Shown in pieces: positions 1 through 5,390 of a DNA stretch of 8,261 bases; position 1 is the stretch's first letter, and every line of letters starts with the position of its first letter. Source of the DNA: Bacillota bacterium. GTDB lineage: Bacteria > Bacillota > Clostridia > Lachnospirales > Lachnospiraceae. The position numbers and the translations under genes were made by a program. The notes under the pieces are model-generated. The model was not told where the DNA came from and made no database searches. It saw only the letters and a program-made list of their open reading frames with translations. The stretch covers positions 1 to 8,261 of the forward strand of contig JAEYRR010000109.1 in NCBI GenBank assembly GCA_023435505.1. The letters run 5' to 3'.

Positions 1-108
1 ACATGGATATTAGAGGATAGCGGGTTAATCCTTATGTTGGCAGGTTTTATAATTGTAATATGTCTGTCTTATTGTGAAATAATAAGGGGGTACATAAGTC
101 ATGTATAG
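1..108 (+). CDS. C-terminal fragment of a membrane protein, probably an ABC permease subunit (partial)
   Basis: An open frame enters from the left edge and reads 35 codons to a TAG stop at 106-108. The visible end contains a hydrophobic stretch (about residues 8-25 of the fragment, GLILMLAGFIIVICLSY) followed by a short tail, which is how the last transmembrane helix of a polytopic membrane protein usually ends. It overlaps the next gene by 8 bp (101-108), so the two are probably translated in a coupled way. Because the next gene is an ABC-2-like permease followed by an ATPase, the inference is that this is the first of two permease subunits. The fragment is too short for a family assignment on its own. 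Confidence 0.6.
   Translation, partial: TWILEDSGLILMLAGFIIVICLSYCEIIRGYISHV
84..90 (+). promoter_or_regulatory. Ribosome binding site setting the permease start
   Basis: AAGGGGG lies 10 nt before the ATG at 101. The alternative in-frame ATG at 110 would be 19 nt away, so 101 is preferred. The site lies inside the end of the upstream reading frame. Confidence 0.6.
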
Positions 109-994
109 AATGAATCAGATATGGAGAGTAGCCATATCAAATTTTCGTGGGTGGCATAGAAAACCACAGATATACTTAACTTTTTTTCTTGGATTTATAG
201 TAAGTTTTCTCTTATCTGATAAGGTTGTACAGTTTGCCAGTGAGCACGAGACAATACTACAGTCTCAGGAGGCATTTATATGGACATTTGGAGATTCTAC
301 GTCCATTCTAATTGCATCATTATTGTTGTTATTATTATTTGCTGATATGCCAAATTTAAATAATGATGTTCCATTTATGTTAGTAAGGACAAGCAGAGGG
401 GTGTGGCTTGCAGGACAAATGTTATATCAGCTTATGGCTACCTTTCTATTTATGAGTTTTATTTTTATGTCAACATGTATGCTGTCTAGTGGATATTCGT
501 ATACTGCAAACATGTGGAGTGATACAGCAGCAATACTAGGTTACTCAACAATCGGTGAAGAGATAGCAGTTCCAGCCTTTGTAAAAGTGCTAGAACTTAC
601 ATTTCCCTACCAATGTACCATTCACATATTTCTATTGATGCTTGGGTATTCAGCTGTGATGACTAGCCTTATGCTGTTCTTAAATTTATGGAGAGGAAAG
701 GCTGGAATGGTTGGTGGTGTAATATTTTCGGCGTTTGGATTTCTTATGAATCCCCAGGTATTACAAGATCTCTTACCCGCTAACACACCATACCTGAACA
801 TGGCAAATATTATTTTTGGTTGGATTTCACCATTAAATCATGCTACCTACTATATGCATAATTTTGGATATGATAATCTCCCCAGATTGTGGCAATCCTA
901 TTTATGTTTTATAGTTGTGACAGTTGTTCTATTTGTTATGTCTATGTGGAGAGTAAAAAGATACAATTTCTCATTCACCGGAACTCAGAATTAA
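101..994 (+). CDS. ABC-2-like transporter permease, 297 aa
   Basis: This is a polytopic membrane protein with about six hydrophobic helices, near residues 23-39, 64-81, 105-128, 172-195, 200-217 and 264-283. A basic N-terminal segment (WRVAISNFRGWHRKP) precedes the first helix, and the tail is basic (RVKRY). The cytoplasmic-looking loop after helix 2 (NNDVPFMLVRTSRGVWLAGQ, 87-106) resembles the loop between helices 2 and 3 in bacterial ABC-2-type permeases, which is thought to contact the ATPase. The gene overlaps the preceding membrane-protein gene by 8 bp and is followed 18 bp later by an ABC ATPase. It is therefore probably one transmembrane subunit of that transporter. No substrate can be read from the sequence. 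The ABC-permease call rests on topology and neighbours more than on a diagnostic motif. Confidence 0.72.
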   Translation: MYRMNQIWRVAISNFRGWHRKPQIYLTFFLGFIVSFLLSDKVVQFASEHETILQSQEAFIWTFGDSTSILIASLLLLLLFADMPNLNNDVPFMLVRTSRGVWLAGQMLYQLMATFLFMSFIFMSTCMLSSGYSYTANMWSDTAAILGYSTIGEEIAVPAFVKVLELTFPYQCTIHIFLLMLGYSAVMTSLMLFLNLWRGKAGMVGGVIFSAFGFLMNPQVLQDLLPANTPYLNMANIIFGWISPLNHATYYMHNFGYDNLPRLWQSYLCFIVVTVVLFVMSMWRVKRYNFSFTGTQN

Positions 995-1012
995 GAAAGT
1001 TGGTAAGTAAAT

Positions 1013-1663
1013 ATGGATGATATGAAGAAAACAGAAGGTGTGATAGTTCGTCATGTGTATAAATCTTTTGGGAAAGAGCATGTGTTAAAGAATGTTAACC
1101 TTACAATAAAACCAGGCGAGATTTTTGGAGTAGTTGGAAATAACGGTAGTGGAAAGACGGTACTAATGAAGTGCATCTGTGGGTTTATGAAAGCGGATCA
1201 AGGAGAAGTTTACGTGGATGGCTGTCGTGTGGGAAAAGATAGTGATTTCCCGGATAACATAGGAATTATCATTGAGACACCGGGATTTATACCTGCCATG
1301 TCTGGGTATAGAAATCTTAAAGTACTGGCATCCCTAAAAGCTAGAATAGGGAAGAAGGAAATAAAAGAGGTTTTAGAAAAAGTGGGCCTTCAACCTAATA
1401 TGAGAAAGCCAGTGGGAAAGTATTCCTTAGGAATGAGACAAAGACTTGGCTTAGCTCAGGCAATCATGGAGAATCCTAAAGTACTTATCTTAGACGAGCC
1501 ATTTAATGGTTTAGATAAGAATGGTGTGGCCCAAATGCGTGAATTATTAAAGGAACTGAAAGCCGAGGGAAAAGCGATTCTTTTGGCAAGTCATAATGCG
1601 CAGGATATAGAAGAACTATGTGATAGAGTGCACGAGATGGAGGATGAGTGGGATGAGGAATAG
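1013..1663 (+). CDS. ABC transporter ATP-binding protein of the BcrA/LanF type, 216 aa, with an E-loop
   Basis: This is a complete nucleotide-binding domain that powers the adjacent permeases. Visible motifs are Walker A GNNGSGKT (42-49), the signature SLGMR (138-142, in place of LSGGQ), Walker B VLILDEP (157-163), D-loop GLD (166-168) and the H-loop histidine in ASH (H194). The Q-loop position reads IIIETPGF, with Glu88 instead of Gln. This E-loop is a known trait of LanF lantibiotic-immunity ATPases and related BcrA-type proteins. The protein is short and ends soon after the conserved CDRVHEM segment, with an acidic tail (EDEWDEE) and no extra C-terminal domain. The Shine-Dalgarno before ATG 1013 is weak; ATG 1022 is an alternative. 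The end overlaps the next gene by 11 bp. ATPase identity is certain; the peptide-efflux or immunity role is inferred. Confidence 0.93.
   Translation: MDDMKKTEGVIVRHVYKSFGKEHVLKNVNLTIKPGEIFGVVGNNGSGKTVLMKCICGFMKADQGEVYVDGCRVGKDSDFPDNIGIIIETPGFIPAMSGYRNLKVLASLKARIGKKEIKEVLEKVGLQPNMRKPVGKYSLGMRQRLGLAQAIMENPKVLILDEPFNGLDKNGVAQMRELLKELKAEGKAILLASHNAQDIEELCDRVHEMEDEWDEE
1639..1643 (+). promoter_or_regulatory. Ribosome binding site inside the ATPase gene that sets the repeat-protein start
   Basis: GGAGG ends 9 nt before the ATG at 1653. That start places a basic n-region (MRNRIK) directly before a hydrophobic signal sequence. A longer frame from GTG 1620 would put the signal sequence about 15 residues in and has no upstream Shine-Dalgarno. 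Confidence 0.65.
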
Positions 1664-3737
1664 AATAAAAATGCTTGTATGCTTACTTACATTGCTCAGT
1701 ATGTTGGCAATGAATGGATTTTCAGAAATTGTATATGCTAGTGGTGCTACTGATGCGCCAGCTACAGATCCAGTGATCGTTCAACCTAAGGTTATTGTGA
1801 CAAAAAGTGTCACAAATCCTGGAAAGGTAAAGGCGGGAGAAGAATTTGATTTGTCAGTTACCATGAAGAATACTAGCAACAGTGTGGCACTTAAAGATTT
1901 GACAGTTACAATTACACCCTCTCTAGACCAGTTTGCCCTCTGTAGTGTCACAGATTATGTTTATCAAGAAAATGTCAAGGCAGGAGCAGAAGTTACTGTA
2001 ACTTATAGACTACAAGCAAAGAGTGCTGTTGAAAGTGGACAATATACAATACCGCTAACCTTTGATTATACAGATGGCAATGGTATTTCATATACTTCAC
2101 AGGGAACTGCCAGGGTGAATATTACCGGCAAGGCACAAAATAACGAAGTGGAGTATCAACCTAAATTGATAGTGACTAAGAGTAAGACAAATCCTAAAAA
2201 CTGTAAAGCAGGGGAAGAGTTTGATTTAACAGTAACACTTAAAAATACAAGTAGTAATATGGAAATCAGGAATATGACGATTTCTATTGCACCTGATCAG
2301 ACACAGTTTGCTGTTTGTAATGCCACCGATAGTATTTTTGCAAAGAAGCTAGGGGCAGAGAAGGAAATGACAGTAACCTATCGATTAAAGGCAATGGATA
2401 CACTTGGGGAAGGCCAATATTCGTTGCCATTAACCTGTGATTATGTAGATACGAAAGGGAATCCATATACATATGCAGGCAATGCAAGAGTGAATATCAC
2501 AAGCAAGGAACAAAAAAACGAAGTGGAGTCTCAACCTAAATTGATAGTGACTAAGAGCAAGACAACTCCTAAAGATATAAAAGCAGGGGGAGAGTTTGAT
2601 TTAACAGTAACACTAAAAAATACGAGTAGTAATATGGAAATCAGGAATATGACGATTACCATTACACCCGATCAGACACAGTTTGCTGTTTGTAATGCCA
2701 CCGATAGTATTTTTGCAAAGAAGCTAGGGGCAGAGAAGGAAATAACAGTTACCTATCGATTAAAGGCAATGGATACACTTAGGGAAGGACAATACTCGCT
2801 GCCATTAACCTGTGATTATATAGATACAAAAGGGAATCCATATACATATACAGGCAATGCAAGAGTGAATATTAGTGAAGCTATTACGACGGAGCTTCAG
2901 CCTAATGTTATAGTGACGAAAAGTGGAACAAATCCTGAAACGGTTAAGGCTGGAGAAGAGTTTGATTTATCAATCACCTATAAAAATGTAAGTAATAGCA
3001 TGGCCCTTAAAAATTTGACTGTAACGATTGCCCCACCAGTCGAGCAATTGATTCTTTGTGATTCCACAGACTCAAGCTATCAAAGCGAATTAGGTGCAGG
3101 TGCAGAAGCAACAATTTCATATAAGCTTAAAGCAAAGGATATAGTGGAAAATGGGCAATATACAATACCATTAACATTTAGTTATGTAGATGATAAAGGA
3201 AATCCATATTCTGTTATGGGAACTGCCAGAGTAAATATACAAAACATAAGTACCGCTTCCGCCATTAAGATAAATTTTGATACCCCATCCATGCCAAGCG
3301 AGGCAAGGATTGGTGAGATAATAAACATAGATGCCGGAATCCAAAATTTAAGTAAAGTTAAAGTATATAATGTAAGAGCGGTTGTTGAGGCTGATGGACT
3401 GAGCCAAATGGAAACACTTTTTGTGGGAGATATGGAGCCAGGAACAAGTGTTACAGGGAGTTCTCAGATTACAGTTTCGGGGCTAAGAGAAGGAGCTTCC
3501 TCTTATGGAAAGACTACTGGAACAATCACATTCTATTATGAAGATGAGTCTGGGAAAGAATATAGTGAAGTAAAAGAAATAACACTAGACATTCTCACCC
3601 CATTTACCAGTGAGGAACCTATAGAGCAAGATTCACCAACACAGTGGTGGGTGATTATTAGTGTAATAGGTGTAATTATTGGAGGTTTTCTTGTGATTTT
3701 TCTAGTGAGAAGATTCAGGGGAAAAGAAGGTGCATAA
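1653..3737 (+). CDS. Secreted, membrane-anchored protein with four CARDB/DUF11-like tandem repeats, 694 aa
   Basis: An N-terminal signal peptide (MRNRIK, a hydrophobic core, then a likely cleavage near YASG about residue 30) leads into four tandem repeats starting near residues 44, 169, 294 and 416. Each begins QPxxIVTKSxTxP and continues KAGxEFDL, VTYRLKA-like and (R)VNI elements. This pattern resembles CARDB/DUF11 or COG1361 S-layer-type beta-sandwich domains. A diverged fifth domain follows (about 535-644), then an acidic linker and one transmembrane helix (665-685) with a basic RRFRGK tail. The protein should therefore sit outside the cell, anchored by its C-terminus. There is no LPXTG motif. 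It overlaps the ATPase gene by 11 bp and abuts the next gene, so it is probably an accessory of the ABC transporter. Its binding partner is unknown. The fold assignment is by pattern only. Confidence 0.82.
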   Translation: MRNRIKMLVCLLTLLSMLAMNGFSEIVYASGATDAPATDPVIVQPKVIVTKSVTNPGKVKAGEEFDLSVTMKNTSNSVALKDLTVTITPSLDQFALCSVTDYVYQENVKAGAEVTVTYRLQAKSAVESGQYTIPLTFDYTDGNGISYTSQGTARVNITGKAQNNEVEYQPKLIVTKSKTNPKNCKAGEEFDLTVTLKNTSSNMEIRNMTISIAPDQTQFAVCNATDSIFAKKLGAEKEMTVTYRLKAMDTLGEGQYSLPLTCDYVDTKGNPYTYAGNARVNITSKEQKNEVESQPKLIVTKSKTTPKDIKAGGEFDLTVTLKNTSSNMEIRNMTITITPDQTQFAVCNATDSIFAKKLGAEKEITVTYRLKAMDTLREGQYSLPLTCDYIDTKGNPYTYTGNARVNISEAITTELQPNVIVTKSGTNPETVKAGEEFDLSITYKNVSNSMALKNLTVTIAPPVEQLILCDSTDSSYQSELGAGAEATISYKLKAKDIVENGQYTIPLTFSYVDDKGNPYSVMGTARVNIQNISTASAIKINFDTPSMPSEARIGEIINIDAGIQNLSKVKVYNVRAVVEADGLSQMETLFVGDMEPGTSVTGSSQITVSGLREGASSYGKTTGTITFYYEDESGKEYSEVKEITLDILTPFTSEEPIEQDSPTQWWVIISVIGVIIGGFLVIFLVRRFRGKEGA
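1782..3240 (+). repeat. Four in-gene tandem repeats, period 375/375/366 bp
   Basis: Units start at the CAACCT or CAGCCT codons at 1782, 2157, 2532 and 2898. The first two steps are exactly 375 bp (125 codons) and the third is 366 bp. Units 2 and 3 are over 90% identical by eye at the nucleotide level and share an unbroken 74-bp match (2295-2368 with 2670-2743). Units 1 and 4 are more diverged and resemble each other in protein sequence. Confidence 0.9.
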
Positions 3738-4505
3738 ATGAAATGGTTAAAACAATATCTTAAGCATAGACGTGAAAATGATGTTGTTAAGATCCTTACA
3801 GTACTTTTCGTCATATGTGCCTTTTGTATCGGTAGTTCAGTCATTTCTGGAATCAATTTTTATATAAAAAATAACAAACAAGTAGAATACTCTTTTGAGG
3901 GACCCATTGTGACTGACGAGCTTCTTAATGAGATAAAAGAAAACAAAAATATTAAAGATGCGACAGCTTTAAAAACAGTACCGATTGAATTCCTTATAAA
4001 TGGTGAAATTGTAAATTTAGAGTGTCAAATGATTTCAAAAGAGTATCTTAAAAACGTTATGGGAATAGACAATTTTCAGAGTAACCTCTTTTATGTTAAC
4101 AAACAGGCAATGAAAATAATATTCGAAAACAAGAGTCAAAGTGTAGTAAAATTCATGTTTCAAAGTGAGGCGGAAGAAACATCCTATAAGAATGGTCAAA
4201 TAGTATCCTTGCTAGATAATGGTGAGGAAGAAAGTGATATGCCAGTCGTTTATTACTGCGCATCCTCAAGCGAATTAAAGGATGCAGCAGAGGCTATTAT
4301 TCTTTTAGAAAAACATGATTTAGATGGAAGTATAATTCAGTATCTTTCTATCAAGGGATTTCAGCTAAAGGAAAGAGAAGCCGTTGTCATGCAAAATGCT
4401 GAGATGAATGAGATGTATTTAGTGATTAAATATAGGGTAATCATATGTGCTATCTGTTTGTTTAGTGGATTTGTATTGAAAAAATATGCGCTACCTAATA
4501 GTTGA
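3738..4505 (+). CDS. Two-TM membrane protein with a large extracytoplasmic domain, MacB/FtsX-periplasmic-domain-like, 255 aa
   Basis: A basic N-terminus (MKWLKQYLKHRREND) precedes a transmembrane helix (about 17-42). About 185 extracytoplasmic residues follow, then a second helix (about 231-247) and a short basic end (LKKY). The segment EGPIVTDELLNEIKENKNIK (54-73), followed by the FLINGEIVNLECQMIS region (85-100), resembles the extracytoplasmic core domain of MacB/FtsX-type ABC permeases. However, the usual set of three C-terminal helices is missing. The start codon follows the upstream stop directly (TAAATG), with GAAGG at 3726-3730 as ribosome binding site, so translation is probably coupled. 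It may be an accessory subunit of the same transporter or a decayed MacB-like permease. I do not recognise a specific family, and the MacB resemblance is an inference. Confidence 0.6.
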   Translation: MKWLKQYLKHRRENDVVKILTVLFVICAFCIGSSVISGINFYIKNNKQVEYSFEGPIVTDELLNEIKENKNIKDATALKTVPIEFLINGEIVNLECQMISKEYLKNVMGIDNFQSNLFYVNKQAMKIIFENKSQSVVKFMFQSEAEETSYKNGQIVSLLDNGEEESDMPVVYYCASSSELKDAAEAIILLEKHDLDGSIIQYLSIKGFQLKEREAVVMQNAEMNEMYLVIKYRVIICAICLFSGFVLKKYALPNS

Positions 4506-4535
4506 TCACTATATCAATATAAAAGATACAAATTA

Positions 4536-4578
4536 TTTACACTTTATATATAAGTATCCAAATAATATATGATACAAT
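4536..4578 (+). promoter_or_regulatory. Possible sigma-A-type promoter region for the lipoprotein gene
   Basis: The 106-bp gap before the lipoprotein gene is strongly AT-rich. It holds TTTACA (4536-4541) as a -35-like element and overlapping -10-like boxes TATGAT (4568-4573) and TACAAT (4573-4578). The spacings are not ideal, so the exact pair is uncertain. No convincing terminator for the upstream operon lies in this gap, so read-through is also possible. Confidence 0.35.
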
Positions 4579-4611
4579 TAGAGTTCAATAGATATCTAAA
4601 GGAGGATACTT

Positions 4612-5256
4612 ATGCGAATTACAAAGAGGTACATAATTAGTGTACTGATAGTGTTACTACTATGTGGTTGTAGTAATTCTTCTAACTCTGGTAACACATC
4701 GAGTACCAAGGAAGCAAACCAGACGATTACTCCGACGGTAACGCCAACCAATGCTTCAACACCAGATCCTACTGCTTCACCGGTTGAACTGAAGGATATT
4801 CAGATTACTTCAGAGTCATTAAATGAGGATGGTTTATGGATTACTGCAATCAATGGCAAGGATGCTAATCCTGGAGGATTAAATCAGACTCCCCAGTTAA
4901 GTTGGAATGCCGTGGAAGGAGCTTCTTGTTATGCTATTTATATGTATGATACTTCCGCCAACAATTGGTTGCATTGGAAAGCAGCTAATATCACCAAAAC
5001 TTCTATCGATTTGGGAGAGAAATTAGAAATGAGTAAATATACTGGGCCATATCCACCTAATGGTACTCATGTATATGAAGTTACAGTGTATGCATTAAAA
5101 GAACCAGTTGAGAAATGCCCAGGATCTATGGATGCTCCAGCTATTAATACTGACGTAAATGAAAAACAGCTTGATATGGTAAATGGAAATATAGGCAATA
5201 TCATTGGAAAAGGAAAAATTTCCGGTGAAGTTATCTCTGGGATGACCGTAGAATAA
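4612..5256 (+). CDS. PEBP-family (YbhB/YbcL, Raf kinase inhibitor-like) lipoprotein, 214 aa
   Basis: The N-terminus MRITKRYIISVLIVLLLCGC is a lipoprotein signal with lipobox L-C-G-C, so Cys20 should be lipidated after cleavage. A Ser/Thr/Asn/Pro-rich linker (21-58) follows. The domain from about 60 matches the phosphatidylethanolamine-binding protein pattern: TPQLSW (93-98), AIYMYD (108-113), LHW...NI (120-127), and GPYPPNGTHVYEVTVYAL (145-162). Asp113, His121 and His153 correspond to the anion-pocket Asp and two His of the family. The usual DPD is DTS here, and the Arg of GxHR is Val. PEBP proteins bind phospholipid headgroups or other anions, but the bacterial role is mostly unknown. AAAGGAGG (4598-4605) lies 6 nt before the ATG. 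The gene stands alone on the + strand and ends at a large palindrome. Confidence 0.88.
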   Translation: MRITKRYIISVLIVLLLCGCSNSSNSGNTSSTKEANQTITPTVTPTNASTPDPTASPVELKDIQITSESLNEDGLWITAINGKDANPGGLNQTPQLSWNAVEGASCYAIYMYDTSANNWLHWKAANITKTSIDLGEKLEMSKYTGPYPPNGTHVYEVTVYALKEPVEKCPGSMDAPAINTDVNEKQLDMVNGNIGNIIGKGKISGEVISGMTVE

Positions 5257-5290
5257 AATCGAGATAATAAAATAGAATTTTCAGACATAA

Positions 5291-5390
5291 TTAACCCCCT
5301 AACATTGGATGGTTGATATGGACTCTCCTTAACTGGACAAGGCCAGTAAAGGAGAGTCCTATCAGTTCTCTAATAGTAGGGGGTTATTTT
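5291..5390. terminator. 95-bp nested palindrome between convergent genes: bidirectional terminator, possibly a MITE-like element
   Basis: The outer arms TAACCCCCTA (5292-5301) and TAGGGGGTTA (5377-5386) are perfect complements. Inside, TGATA (5314-5318) pairs with TATCA (5360-5364). A 17-bp arm (5320-5336) then pairs with 5343-5359 with a single A-A mismatch, around a 6-nt loop (5337-5342). TTTT follows at 5387-5390 on the + side; the - side has no good T-run. It sits between the lipoprotein stop (5256) and the stop of the convergent gene (5389-5391), where it can end transcription from both sides. The multi-stem layout is much longer than a normal intrinsic terminator. Confidence 0.75.

Noticed and set aside
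267..282. A 16-base stretch with AGGAGG and ATG inside the permease gene, identical to the rhodanese ribosome binding site and start (7956-7971)
   Set aside because: The internal ATG is out of frame and opens only a 21-codon frame; the identity is probably chance between an AT-rich coding stretch and a consensus site.
1620..1652. GTG start for a longer form of the repeat surface protein
   Set aside because: It lacks a Shine-Dalgarno and adds 11 residues before the signal peptide; ATG 1653 has GGAGG 9 nt upstream and a standard signal peptide start.
2284..2487. Minus-strand open frame within the repeat protein gene
   Set aside because: It has no ribosome binding site or recognisable protein pattern and lies antisense to a clear coding repeat.
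3536..3856. Minus-strand open frame across the junction of the repeat protein and the two-TM protein
   Set aside because: It is antisense to two well-supported genes; its hydrophobic part merely mirrors the transmembrane codons on the other strand.
4502..4517. Possible terminator hairpin after the ABC operon (TTGAT...ATCAA)
   Set aside because: The stem is only 5 AT-rich pairs and no T-run follows, so it is too weak to call.
5067..5288. Minus-strand open frame antisense to the lipoprotein gene
   Set aside because: It is antisense to conserved PEBP motifs and has no protein features of its own.
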